Positions 1 to 7,296 of a DNA stretch of 15,227 bases are shown piece after piece. This DNA is from M10-OD1-4 sp038061695 (lineage in GTDB: Bacteria > Patescibacteriota > Minisyncoccia > GWC2-36-17 > M10-OD1-4), in assembly GCA_038061695.1 (NCBI GenBank), contig JBBTYT010000012.1, forward strand, positions 1-15,227. Direction: 5' to 3'. Numbering within the stretch: the stretch's first letter is position 1; the number at the start of each line of letters is the position of its first letter. Both the position numbers and the translations under genes were made by a program. Under the pieces are notes generated by a model. It ran no database searches, had not been told where the DNA came from, and saw only the letters and a program-made list of their open reading frames with translations.

Positions 1-121
1 GGTAGGTTTCGAATGCTTTTTTAAATCCAAATACACCTATATCGCCAAGAAGAAGAACGACCTTCTCATTAGTAGAGAGTAATGTGTCCATCGTTAGCGT
101 AAATTGTTTTCGCATGCTCAT
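1..121 (-). CDS. Transketolase C-terminal subunit, N-terminal fragment
   Basis: Only the first 40 codons are present; the gene runs off the left edge. The start codon overlaps the stop of the upstream transketolase N-half in an ATGA arrangement (121-118), which implies translational coupling. The peptide begins MSMRKQFTLTMDTLL and continues into VVLLLGDIGVFG. This resembles the start of the pyrimidine-binding domain of split transketolases, which typically opens with MR..F...L and a strand ending in a GD or AD pair. A second Met at codon 3 (115) is an alternative start. The product would pair with the neighbouring N-half to form a thiamine-diphosphate enzyme moving two-carbon ketol units between sugar phosphates. 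The call rests largely on this neighbour and on the overlap, because little of the protein is visible. Confidence 0.75.
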   Translation of the reverse strand, partial: MSMRKQFTLTMDTLLSTNEKVVLLLGDIGVFGFKKAFETY

Positions 122-879
122 GATAGTTCTTCTAAGATTAGTGCTAGTTCGTCATTATTGGGCACTTTGTGGTGCCACGCAGGATTATTTTCCATTATTT
201 TTACTCCATTACCTTTGAGTGTTTCTGCAATGATCGCGGTAGGTTTTGTTTCGTGCCGCGCTTTTAGAGCTGTGAGTATTTCTTCGTGATCATGACCGTT
301 GATGGCAATAGTGTTCCAACCGAAAGCCTCGAATTTTTTTACAAGATCTCCAACAAGAAGTGCTCGATCTGTAGAGTGGTTGTAGTCAACGATACAAGTG
401 ATGTTCGTGAGATTGTGATGTGCTGCAAGTAAGGAGGATTCCCAAATGGTTCCTTCGTTTGCCTCCCCGTCTCCAATAAGGACAAAAATGCGCGCATTGT
501 TTTTTTGTATTTTGAGTCCTAAAGCTGTACCTACTGCAATAGGGAAACCATGACCCAAAGAACCTGTTGAAGCTTCAACCCCAGGTACTTTATTTCGGTC
601 TGGATGCCCCCCTAAAATGCTATCATATTTTCCAAACTTCGCCAACTCTCCTTTTGGAAAGAACCCCTTTTCCGCGAGTATGACATACAAACCAAGCGAA
701 GCATGTCCCTTGCTTAGAAAAAAACGGTCACGCGAAGGATTGCAAGGATTTTTGGCATCGTATTTTAGAATTTTATCATAGAGCACGCTAAGAATATCAA
801 GAATTGAAAACGCACTAGCAATATGCCCCTCACCGGCACTTGCAACTGATTCGACGATTATTTTCTTGAGGTTTTTCAT
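118..879 (-). CDS. Transketolase N-terminal subunit (thiamine diphosphate-binding half)
   Basis: This 253-residue protein is the stand-alone thiamine-diphosphate-binding half of a split transketolase; full-length transketolases are about 650 residues. Visible landmarks are GEGH (16-19, giving His19), SKGHAS (57-62), STGSLGHG (104-111), the cofactor motif GDGEANEG (136-143) closed by VDYN (164-167), and AWHHKVP near the C-terminus. The second half begins in an ATGA overlap downstream. The gene starts 25 bp after wzt and shares its strand, so it is probably at the distal end of the glycan-export operon. The pair could serve general pentose metabolism, where cells without an oxidative pentose phosphate branch depend on it, or make a precursor for an unusual sugar in the exported glycan. 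The sequence does not decide between these. The family call is firm; the physiological role is inference. Confidence 0.92.
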   Translation of the reverse strand: MKNLKKIIVESVASAGEGHIASAFSILDILSVLYDKILKYDAKNPCNPSRDRFFLSKGHASLGLYVILAEKGFFPKGELAKFGKYDSILGGHPDRNKVPGVEASTGSLGHGFPIAVGTALGLKIQKNNARIFVLIGDGEANEGTIWESSLLAAHHNLTNITCIVDYNHSTDRALLVGDLVKKFEAFGWNTIAINGHDHEEILTALKARHETKPTAIIAETLKGNGVKIMENNPAWHHKVPNNDELALILEELS

Positions 880-904
880 ATTAAAATTAAGGACATCATA
901 TCAT

Positions 905-2194
905 TTAATCATTATTTTTTCTAGCTATATTCCATGTGCTGTTACAGAGCACCAAAGCAAGGTTGCGTGCGGCTTTTCCATAATGTGTCATCGGAGAACC
1001 ATTATCTATAATACTCAATCTGAGTATGTTTTCATGCGCATCAATATCTCGAATTCCTCGTTCATGCGCAGCAAGTCGTACCACATAGTCATCAGCCATT
1101 AGGAAGTTTTTAGGGATGGTTGTTGATGTAATGTAGGTGCCCTTTTTGAGCGAGTAAGGCTTTTGGTTAAATACATCAGAAAGGTTCGTGAAGGTGATGT
1201 TTATTCCATTTGAATTGCGTAGAAAGATGCTGATTTCTGCGGTATCCATGGGTTTATTCACATTAAATTCTGTGTGAATAGTAAAATCTTCATCAACAAA
1301 TATGTGTGTAGTTGGAGTATTTTGCATATTGGTGACCCATACTTTAGTAAATGTAATGTCTTTTGAGGAATCAGGTACGATGTTTCGGTTCCTCTTTTCT
1401 CCTTCCTTCTCTGTTCCATGTAGGTAATTTTCGGTCACAGTATCAGTGTTACCAAATTCTTTTATCTCTCCATCTTCAAGCCAGAGCGTTTTTTGGCAGA
1501 GCATTTTTATTGCACCCATATTGTGACTCACGAGGAATATTGTTCGGCCATCTTTTCTTGTGACTTCTTCCATTTTCCCCAAACATTTCTTTTGGAATTC
1601 TGCGTCGCCAACGGCGAGCACTTCGTCGACAAGTAGGATATCGGGCTCCATGTGGGCGGCAACAGAAAAGGCGAGACGGACATACATACCACTTGAGTAA
1701 TATTTGACGGGGGTGTCGAGGAATTTCTCGACACCTGCAAAGGCGATAATTTCATCGAACTTTTTCACTATTTCCTTTTTTGTCATACCAAGAATGGCGC
1801 CATTTAAAAATATATTTTCACGACCAGTAAGTTCTGGATGGAAACCCGTACCCACCTCAAGAAGAGACGCAACACGCCCGCGCATAATGATTTCACCTTC
1901 AGTGGGAGGAGTAATCCCGGTAAGTATTTTAAGGAGTGTAGATTTACCCGCGCCATTGTGTCCAATAATTCCAATGATATCACCTTTTTGTATTTCGATA
2001 TTTATATTGCGCAGTGCCCAAAACTCCTCTTTTGTTTCAAGTCCAGCTACTTGCATTACTTTATGTTTGAGAAATCCAAATGGATTTTTGAGAATATTCG
2101 CAAGTACATCACGAAGCGCAATATATCCACCACGTTGATGCGTGATGTTGTATTTTTTCCCGATTCCTTTGATTTCAATAATAGGCGTATGCAT
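905..2194 (-). CDS. wzt: Polysaccharide ABC transporter ATP-binding protein with C-terminal glycan-binding domain
   Basis: The 429-residue protein is the ATPase of a polysaccharide ABC exporter. The nucleotide-binding domain covers about residues 1-255, with Walker A GHNGAGKST (78-86), signature YSSGM (166-170), Walker B ILLVDE (186-191) and the switch His224 in LVSHN. The long insertion before Walker A and the LLEVGTGFHPELTGREN stretch are typical of the Wzt/TagH subgroup. Residues about 275-429 form an extra domain rich in beta-strand pattern, as expected for Wzt_C. In characterised systems that domain recognises the modified end of the glycan and makes export substrate-specific. The gene follows wzm by 5 bp, and the two should form a Wzm2-Wzt2 complex at the cytoplasmic membrane. 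Its base composition is clearly richer in G and C than fcl and gmd upstream. Confidence 0.95.
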   Translation of the reverse strand: MHTPIIEIKGIGKKYNITHQRGGYIALRDVLANILKNPFGFLKHKVMQVAGLETKEEFWALRNINIEIQKGDIIGIIGHNGAGKSTLLKILTGITPPTEGEIIMRGRVASLLEVGTGFHPELTGRENIFLNGAILGMTKKEIVKKFDEIIAFAGVEKFLDTPVKYYSSGMYVRLAFSVAAHMEPDILLVDEVLAVGDAEFQKKCLGKMEEVTRKDGRTIFLVSHNMGAIKMLCQKTLWLEDGEIKEFGNTDTVTENYLHGTEKEGEKRNRNIVPDSSKDITFTKVWVTNMQNTPTTHIFVDEDFTIHTEFNVNKPMDTAEISIFLRNSNGINITFTNLSDVFNQKPYSLKKGTYITSTTIPKNFLMADDYVVRLAAHERGIRDIDAHENILRLSIIDNGSPMTHYGKAARNLALVLCNSTWNIARKNND

Positions 2195-2199
2195 ATAGA

Positions 2200-3018
2200 T
2201 TAAATTATATCAGCAAAATAGCGCTCAACTTTTTTAAAATATATTATTCCGATGACAAGCAATATAAGACATACGAGAAAAGAAATACCAATAAGTATCC
2301 AATTTATCGGGGCCGTACCAAGAAGTACTGCACGTGCATTTTGTATTACTCCCATCATTGGGTTCATTGCAAGGATCCACGAGTATTTTCCTGCAATACT
2401 GGCCGGATAAATAACTGGAGTGACAAAAAGAAGTAATTGAATAAAGAATGGGAGAACAAATCGTACGTCTCGATATTTTACGTTTATCGCTGAAAGAAAC
2501 AACCCTCCTCCAACGGCGGCCATAAAAGTAATAATGAGAAGAATTGGAAGGACAATAATACTGGAAAGTTCTGGAGTGAATCCGTAGTAAAACATCATTC
2601 CGCCCAGAATTAATGCAGCAATACCAAAGTCAACAAATTTTGTTGCTACCGCAGAAAAAGGGAGAATGAGGCGAGGAAAATAAACCTTTGTAATGATTGT
2701 TTGATTGGCAATAAGGACATTGCTCGTTTCTGAGAGTGCGCTCGAGAAGAATTGCCAGAAGAGAAGTCCAGTATAAACGAAGATTGGATAAGGGATGCCG
2801 TCAGAGGGCACTTTCAGTAGGGCTCCAAAAAAAAGACTAAACACAACCATCGTCATAAATGGCTGGAAAATTGCCCAGAGAATGCCAATCGCGGTTTGCT
2901 TGTAGCGTACTTTGAAATCACGCCAAGTAAAGAAATAAAGTAATTCTTTATACCTCCAAATTTCTTTGAAATCTTCCAGAGAGAAAGTTTTTTTTGGTTT
3001 AATTATTATCTCACGCAT
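2200..3018 (-). CDS. wzm: Polysaccharide ABC transporter permease
   Basis: This is the membrane subunit of an ABC-2 type polysaccharide exporter, partner of the adjacent Wzt ATPase. The N-terminal segment (IKPKKTFSLEDFKEIWRYKELLYFFTWRDFKVRYKQT) is the amphipathic, positively charged stretch typical of Wzm/TagG permeases. It is followed by about six hydrophobic segments, including the GILWAIFQPFMTMVVFSLFF region and a last helix near the C-terminus. I chose the start at 3018, giving MREIIIKPKK and 272 residues: family members usually begin just before such an IKPKK stretch, and this gives a short 8-bp overlap with the fcl stop. A Met six codons upstream (3036) would overlap fcl by 26 bp and cannot be excluded. 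The base-composition change of the window falls at this junction. Confidence 0.93.
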   Translation of the reverse strand: MREIIIKPKKTFSLEDFKEIWRYKELLYFFTWRDFKVRYKQTAIGILWAIFQPFMTMVVFSLFFGALLKVPSDGIPYPIFVYTGLLFWQFFSSALSETSNVLIANQTIITKVYFPRLILPFSAVATKFVDFGIAALILGGMMFYYGFTPELSSIIVLPILLIITFMAAVGGGLFLSAINVKYRDVRFVLPFFIQLLLFVTPVIYPASIAGKYSWILAMNPMMGVIQNARAVLLGTAPINWILIGISFLVCLILLVIGIIYFKKVERYFADII

Positions 3019-3937
3019 TGTTTTTATACCACTCATATGTTGTTTTTATACCATCTTCTAATTTAATTTTGTAATACCAGCCCAAATTATGTAATTTATT
3101 TGCATCTAATAATTTTTTAGGTGTGCCATCCGGTTTAGATTTATCCCATATAATATCACCAGAAAATCCTATGATGTTTTTTATTGTATTAGCAAGTTCT
3201 TTTATTGAAATATCTTCTTCTGTGCCAACATTAATAATTTCAGAATCATTATAGTTTTTCATTAAAAAGATAGATGCGTTTGCTAAATCATCAACATGTA
3301 AAAATTCTCTTTTCGGTCTTCCTGTACCCCAGATTTTTACCTCTTTTTTATTATTTATTTTAGCTTCGTGAAATTTTCTTATAAGCGCAGGCAGGACATG
3401 TGAACTTTCCAAATCAAAATTATCATTTGGACCGTATAGGTTTGTTGGCATTAACGAAATGAAATTAGTGTCGTATTGTTTATTGTATGCTTGACACATT
3501 GTTATACCAGAAATTTTTGCTACAGCATATGCTTTATTTGTTGCCTCTAACTCACTGGTCAATAAAAATTCTTCTTTGACTGGTTGTTGTGACATTTTAG
3601 GATATATGCAAGAAGAGCCTAAAAATAATAATTTTTTAACTTTATTTAGATATGCATTATGAATGATATTATTTTGGATTGTTAAATTTTCATAAATAAA
3701 ATCTGCAGGTTGTATTTTATTTGCTAAAATTCCTCCTACTTTTGCGGCAGCTAAAAATATATATTCTGGCTTCTCTTTTTTGAAAAAATTAGCGACATCA
3801 TTATAGTTAAGTAAGTTAAGCTCCTGTCTTGTTTTTAAGATAAGATTGTTAAAACATTCTTTTTCAAGTGCTCTTACAATCGCAGATCCAACCAAACCAT
3901 TGTGTCCCGCTATATAAATTTTTGAATTTTTTTCCAT
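3011..3937 (-). CDS. fcl: GDP-L-fucose synthase
   Basis: The 308-residue short-chain dehydrogenase converts GDP-4-keto-6-deoxy-D-mannose to GDP-L-fucose by 3,5-epimerisation and NADPH-dependent reduction. Visible are the glycine-rich motif GHNGLVG (11-17) and the active-site set matching E. coli Fcl with a +1 offset: Ser108, Cys110, Tyr137, Lys141 and His180. The LNLLNYNDV stretch after TRQE and the FLHVDDLA motif are also typical. Arg37 in KTRQEL sits where the NADPH 2'-phosphate is usually contacted, so a normal cofactor preference is expected. The gene starts 6 bp after the gmd stop, and the pair makes GDP-fucose from GDP-mannose in two steps. Its low G+C content contrasts with wzm and wzt immediately downstream. 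Confidence 0.95.
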   Translation of the reverse strand: MEKNSKIYIAGHNGLVGSAIVRALEKECFNNLILKTRQELNLLNYNDVANFFKKEKPEYIFLAAAKVGGILANKIQPADFIYENLTIQNNIIHNAYLNKVKKLLFLGSSCIYPKMSQQPVKEEFLLTSELEATNKAYAVAKISGITMCQAYNKQYDTNFISLMPTNLYGPNDNFDLESSHVLPALIRKFHEAKINNKKEVKIWGTGRPKREFLHVDDLANASIFLMKNYNDSEIINVGTEEDISIKELANTIKNIIGFSGDIIWDKSKPDGTPKKLLDANKLHNLGWYYKIKLEDGIKTTYEWYKNNA

Positions 3938-3943
3938 AAAAAA

Positions 3944-4987
3944 TTAATTCATTAAACATCTTTCCTCTTCGTAATCAGCCTCAGTCATTATTTTCACCAA
4001 TTCTTCAAATTTAACTTTTGGTTCCCATCCCAATTTTTCTTTAGCTTTGCTATAATCTCCTAATAATATATCAACCTCGGCTGGTCTAAAATATTTTTGA
4101 TCTATCTCTATGATTATTTTCCCAGTTTTTTTATTTATGCCTTTTTCATTCACACCTTTCCCCTTCCAAATCAAGTTAAAATCCAGTAAATTGGAAGATT
4201 TTTCTATGAACTCACGTACGGTGTGAGTTTCATTAGTAGCAAGTATATAATCATCTGGTTTTTCTTGTTGAAGCATAAGCCACATTCCATAAACATAATC
4301 TTTTGCATATCCCCAATCTCTCTGAGCATCTAAATTTCCAATATATAATTTTTCTTCTTTTCCTAATGCTATCCTTGATAATCCGCGAGTAATTTTTTTT
4401 GTAACAAATGTTTCACCTCTGCGAGGGCTTTCATGATTAAATAATATGCCATTGCACGCAAACAATCCATAACTCTCTCTATAATTTATTGTAGTCCAAT
4501 ATCCATAAACTTTAGCACAACCATAAGGGGAGCGAGGATAAAACGGAGTCGTTTCTTTTAGTGGAATTTCAAAAGCTTTTCCAAACATCTCGCTTGATGA
4601 TGCTTGATAGAATTTTGTTTTAATATCAGAATTTTTTATAGCATCAAGTATTCTTAATGTTCCAAGACCGGTCACATCTCCGGTATATTCTGGTATATCA
4701 AAACTTACTCTAACATGACTTTGTGCTCCAAGGTTATAGATTTCATCAGGAGATATTTTTTTGAGGATGCTATTTATGTTACTGCTATTTGATAAGTCTC
4801 CATAGTGCAAATAAAGTTTAGTATTTTTTATATGCGGATCTTTATAAATATGATCTATACGTGAAGTATTGAATGTGCTTGCGCGTCTTATCAGTCCGTG
4901 CACTTCATATCCTTTTTCTAAAAGTAATTCTGCTAAATAAGAGCCATCTTGTCCTGTTATTCCAGTTATTAAAGCTTTTTTTACCAT
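3944..4987 (-). CDS. gmd: GDP-mannose 4,6-dehydratase
   Basis: The 347-residue protein catalyses the first committed step from GDP-D-mannose to GDP-4-keto-6-deoxy-D-mannose. It starts with the signature TGITGQDGSYLAELLLEKGY, including the GxxGxxG nucleotide-binding loop (9-15). It also carries SSSEMFG with Glu133, YGCAKVYGY giving Tyr155 and Lys159, the NHESPRRGETFVTKKI block (184-199), and RPAEVDILLGD. The catalytic Thr of E. coli Gmd (Thr133) is Ser131 here, a conservative change that I believe is common in homologues. Length fits the family. The ATG overlaps the stop of the upstream helix-turn-helix gene by 7 bp, so translation of the two is probably coupled. The product feeds Fcl, encoded next. 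Other fates of the intermediate, such as GDP-rhamnose, are possible but Fcl makes fucose the best guess. Confidence 0.96.
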   Translation of the reverse strand: MVKKALITGITGQDGSYLAELLLEKGYEVHGLIRRASTFNTSRIDHIYKDPHIKNTKLYLHYGDLSNSSNINSILKKISPDEIYNLGAQSHVRVSFDIPEYTGDVTGLGTLRILDAIKNSDIKTKFYQASSSEMFGKAFEIPLKETTPFYPRSPYGCAKVYGYWTTINYRESYGLFACNGILFNHESPRRGETFVTKKITRGLSRIALGKEEKLYIGNLDAQRDWGYAKDYVYGMWLMLQQEKPDDYILATNETHTVREFIEKSSNLLDFNLIWKGKGVNEKGINKKTGKIIIEIDQKYFRPAEVDILLGDYSKAKEKLGWEPKVKFEELVKIMTEADYEEERCLMN

Positions 4988-5229
4988 TTATTTATTTTAT
5001 TTACTACTTTTTCTTTTAAGTCTAAATAAGATTTGATTGCTTTTTTTTCTAACTCTGGCGACACCATTCTTAATATTTCTTTTCCAAGTATACGATAAGA
5101 ACCGCCAACTTTATTGGCTTTTATCAATCCTTTTTTAAAAAGGCGCTTCATTGTACTAGAGCTTATTTTTAATAATTGTTGAGCTTCAGAAGTAGTATAA
5201 ACTCCATTTGGCTTTATTTCTTGATTCAT
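4981..5229 (-). CDS. Small helix-turn-helix DNA-binding protein (HTH_17 / MerR-excisionase-like)
   Basis: The 82-residue protein has one recognisable domain. Residues 11-53 (YTTSEAQQLLKIS, then STMKRLFKKGLIKANKVGG, then YRILGKEIL) fit the winged helix-turn-helix of the HTH_17/excisionase group, where a TxxEAAxLLxxS helix pair is followed by a recognition helix and a wing ending in a YRI strand. Residues 58-82 are a short charged helix that could mediate oligomerisation. The gene is the first of the gmd-fcl-wzm-wzt operon and overlaps gmd by 7 bp. Its own promoter is covered by five evenly spaced hexamers (5240-5284), which suggests autoregulation, although binding has not been shown. The promoter sits so close that the mRNA would have almost no leader. 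A phage excisionase or antitoxin origin is possible, but no integrase or toxin is nearby. Confidence 0.8.
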   Translation of the reverse strand: MNQEIKPNGVYTTSEAQQLLKISSSTMKRLFKKGLIKANKVGGSYRILGKEILRMVSPELEKKAIKSYLDLKEKVVNKINKW

Positions 5230-5235
5230 TTTTTA

Positions 5236-5264
5236 ATTCTATCAAAAGTATCAAAAGGTGTCAA
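5236..5264 (-). promoter_or_regulatory. Sigma70-type promoter of the HTH-gmd-fcl-wzm-wzt operon
   Basis: On the minus strand a perfect -35 TTGACA (5264-5259) is separated by exactly 17 bp from a -10 TAGAAT (5241-5236). The ATG of the HTH gene begins only 6 bp after the -10 box, so the transcript would start at or next to the start codon and be leaderless. The promoter is embedded in the repeat array at 5240-5284. Confidence 0.7.
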
Positions 5265-5284
5265 CTAGTATCAATTAGTATTAA
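5240..5284 (-). repeat. Five helically phased hexamers overlapping the HTH-gene promoter (candidate operator)
   Basis: On the plus strand the hexamers TATCAA (5240), TATCAA (5249), TGTCAA (5259), TATCAA (5269) and TATTAA (5279) start 9, 10, 10 and 10 bp apart, so all lie on about the same face of the helix. On the minus strand they read TTGATA-like, and the -35 box TTGACA is itself one unit. The arrangement suits cooperative binding of a small winged-helix protein and could repress the promoter. Which protein binds is inference. Confidence 0.6.
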
Positions 5285-5298
5285 TTTATTATATTTTT

Positions 5299-6624
5299 TT
5301 AATGTCCCTCTCTTTTTAAAACGACCATTATGGTTTTTGCCAAAATATCAAGATCTATGATTAAGGATCTATTTTTTATGTAATATAGGTCATATTGGAG
5401 TTTTTCTAATGAGTCCTCTATGGAAGCATTCCCGAAAGGCTGATTTATTTGCGCCCAACCAGTAAGTCCAGGTCTTACAAGATGGCGTATTTGATAGTGG
5501 GGGATTTCTTTTTCTAATGTTTCTACAAACTCCGGTCTTTCCGGTCTTGGCCCTATAAAGGATAAATCGCCTTTTAATACATTCCAAAGTTGAGGTAATT
5601 CATCTATCCTTGTTTTTCTCAAAAAAGCGCCAATTTTTGTAACCCTAGTATCTTTATTTTTTGTCCATTGAACACCAAGTTTTTCGGCATCTCTTACCAT
5701 CGTTCTAAATTTTAGCACATAAAATATCTTCCCATTTTTTCCAACCCTTGTTTGTGTGTAAAATGCTCCGCCTCTACTGCCTAAATTTATCGCTAATATT
5801 ATAAAAGGAAAAAGAGGCAATGTTAATATTCCTAGACAAACTGTAAATAATATATCCATTGATCTTTTTGCAACCTCATAAATACCTTTTTCAACTTCAA
5901 GTAAGTTTTCTAAAAACCAAGTTCTTCCAATAATTGAAACCGGAATTTTTCTTGTTATTTCCGAGAAAAATTTAGGCAGATCGTAAACCGTAATTCCCAA
6001 AGGAAGAAGTGAATATAAAAGCCCTGCAAAATTTTTTTCTGAGTTTGTATCTTTTGCATGGACTATAACATTTACCTTTTCTTTTTCTATGATATCTTTT
6101 ATATTGCTTTCTGAATCTAAAAGGAGAGGTATGGCTTTATATCCAAATTGGGGATTTTCTTTTAAAATATTTAAGATCAAATCAACCTCTTTGTTTTGTC
6201 CAATAAATAAAACTTTACTTGTCAGGGCTGATAATTTTATAAATCTATTGTATATTTGTCTCCATAGAATAAATAATATTAAGAATATTAATATATTGAT
6301 AGCGAGATTGGTTTTTGGTGAAATTAGAAATGTTGTTGTTAAGTAGAATATTCCTATAGCAAAAAAAGCTCCAATTGTAACAGCTTTTAAAAGAATTGAG
6401 TAAAATTGATAATTATTTTTTGCGATTTTCTGATTATAAAGACCGGCAAGATAAAATATGAATATCCATGCTAGATAAACTATAGTAAATGGAGCAAAAT
6501 GATCTTGCCATACTAAGTAGTCAAAATCGGAACCATATCTTAAGAGTAATGTTAAATACAAAGACAAATACAAAATAAAGACATCTCCGAAAATCGCTAT
6601 TATTTTTTTAGATCTATTTATCAT
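5299..6624 (-). CDS. Polyprenyl glycosylphosphotransferase (bacterial sugar transferase, WcaJ/WbaP-like)
   Basis: The 441-residue membrane enzyme transfers a sugar-1-phosphate from a nucleotide sugar to undecaprenyl phosphate, the initiating step of a lipid-linked surface glycan. The N-terminal part has four hydrophobic segments (about 8-28, 46-62, 80-100, 107-122), then a Rossmann-like cytoplasmic domain (about 135-225). A further membrane-inserted segment (about 256-281) precedes the catalytic Bac_transf domain. Conserved elements in the catalytic part are KRSMDIL (253-259), KFRTM (305-309), DELPQLWNVLKGDLSFIGPRPERPEF (341-366), RPGLTGWAQ (384-392) and YDLYYIKN (411-418). Which sugar is loaded cannot be read from the sequence. 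The gene has its own promoter just upstream and ends 70 bp before the HTH gene, so it may be a separate transcription unit within the same glycan block. Confidence 0.93.
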   Translation of the reverse strand: MINRSKKIIAIFGDVFILYLSLYLTLLLRYGSDFDYLVWQDHFAPFTIVYLAWIFIFYLAGLYNQKIAKNNYQFYSILLKAVTIGAFFAIGIFYLTTTFLISPKTNLAINILIFLILFILWRQIYNRFIKLSALTSKVLFIGQNKEVDLILNILKENPQFGYKAIPLLLDSESNIKDIIEKEKVNVIVHAKDTNSEKNFAGLLYSLLPLGITVYDLPKFFSEITRKIPVSIIGRTWFLENLLEVEKGIYEVAKRSMDILFTVCLGILTLPLFPFIILAINLGSRGGAFYTQTRVGKNGKIFYVLKFRTMVRDAEKLGVQWTKNKDTRVTKIGAFLRKTRIDELPQLWNVLKGDLSFIGPRPERPEFVETLEKEIPHYQIRHLVRPGLTGWAQINQPFGNASIEDSLEKLQYDLYYIKNRSLIIDLDILAKTIMVVLKREGH

Positions 6625-6637
6625 ATTTATAAGACAT

Positions 6638-6666
6638 ATAATACAACATTTTCATTTATTTATCAA
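6638..6666 (-). promoter_or_regulatory. Promoter of the sugar phosphotransferase gene
   Basis: On the minus strand TTGATA (6666-6661), 17 bp and TATTAT (6643-6638) form a good sigma70-like promoter. The ATG at 6624 lies 13 bp past the -10 box, leaving a leader of about 7 nt with no room for a Shine-Dalgarno sequence. Confidence 0.55.
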
Positions 6667-6677
6667 TATTTTCTCCA

Positions 6678-6706
6678 TTTACTTTTATTTTAATTTTTTG
6701 TATAAT
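6678..6706 (+). promoter_or_regulatory. Promoter of the dcd-thyA-folA-glyA operon
   Basis: A consensus -10 TATAAT (6701-6706) is preceded at 17 bp by TTTACT (6678-6683), a moderate -35 match. Transcription would start near 6713, about 34 nt before the dcd ATG. It is back-to-back with the minus-strand promoter at 6638-6666, with 11 bp between their -35 boxes. Confidence 0.5.
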
Positions 6707-6746
6707 ACTCTCTAGCTAATGGTAAATTATTAATAAAATTTTAAAA

Positions 6747-7292
6747 ATGATTTTATCTGATAAAACAATAAAGGAGATGCTAAAAAGCGGGGAATTAATG
6801 ATTGATCCTGTAAAGGAAGAATCCGTCCAACCAGCTTCCGTTGATTGTTATTTAGGAGATCATTTTTTAGTTGTTGATCGTGATTATATGGATGTAATCA
6901 CTCTGGATTCCGAGATTATCTATAAGGAGATAAATAATAACACTATTACTATTCCACCCCATTCGTTTTTACTTGCAACAATAAGGGAATATATTAAGTT
7001 ACCGAACAATATAGTAGCTTTTGTTGAGGGTAGAAGCTCCATTGGAAGGATGGGTCTTTTTATTCAAAATGCCGGATGGGTTGATCCTGGTTTTGAGGGA
7101 AAGATTACTCTTGAGCTTTATAATGCAAATTCTTTGCCGATAAAGCTTCAGGCGGATAGAAGAATATGCCAATTAGTATTTTGCAGGATGGATAAAGATG
7201 CTGAGAATCCGTATAGAGGAAAGTATCAAGGTCAAGATAAATCTGTCGGTAGCAGAGTCTTTAAAGATTCTGAAGTTAAAAATAAAGAATAA
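6747..7292 (+). CDS. dcd: dCTP deaminase (possibly dUMP-forming)
   Basis: The 181-residue protein belongs to the dCTP deaminase/dUTPase trimer family. It starts with the typical MILSDKTIKE and carries QPASVDCYLGD (28-37), EGRSSIGRMGL (94-104) and AGWVDPGFEGKITLEL (109-124). Glu123 matches the catalytic Glu138 of E. coli Dcd, and Arg96, Ser97, Ser98 and Arg101 match its RSS..R motif. The FIQNAGW stretch is one residue shorter than in E. coli and lacks its Thr123. I recall this form from Bacillus-type enzymes that deaminate dCTP and also release pyrophosphate, which would give dUMP directly. That refinement is inference. thyA begins 4 bp after the stop, so the dUMP product goes straight to the next enzyme. 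No Shine-Dalgarno precedes the ATG. Confidence 0.93.
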   Translation: MILSDKTIKEMLKSGELMIDPVKEESVQPASVDCYLGDHFLVVDRDYMDVITLDSEIIYKEINNNTITIPPHSFLLATIREYIKLPNNIVAFVEGRSSIGRMGLFIQNAGWVDPGFEGKITLELYNANSLPIKLQADRRICQLVFCRMDKDAENPYRGKYQGQDKSVGSRVFKDSEVKNKE

Positions 7293-7296
7293 AATT

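Noticed and set aside
1704..2203. Long open frames on the plus strand opposite wzt
   Set aside because: They lie opposite strongly conserved ABC-transporter motifs, have no recognisable domain, and are explained by codon bias of the true gene.
4981..5229. HTH protein as an antitoxin or excisionase of a mobile element
   Set aside because: No toxin, integrase or attachment-site repeats are visible nearby, and translation is coupled to gmd.
6751..6765. Perfect 15-base palindrome (TTTTATC, T, GATAAAA) at codons 2-7 of dcd
   Set aside because: The residues it encodes (ILSDKTI) are the conserved start of Dcd proteins, so coding constraint and AT-richness explain it without an operator.
7198..7296. 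Upstream extension of the thyA reading frame inside dcd
   Set aside because: The extension has no similarity to ThyA, overlaps a well-conserved gene, and the family N-terminus starts at 7297, giving exactly the E. coli length.
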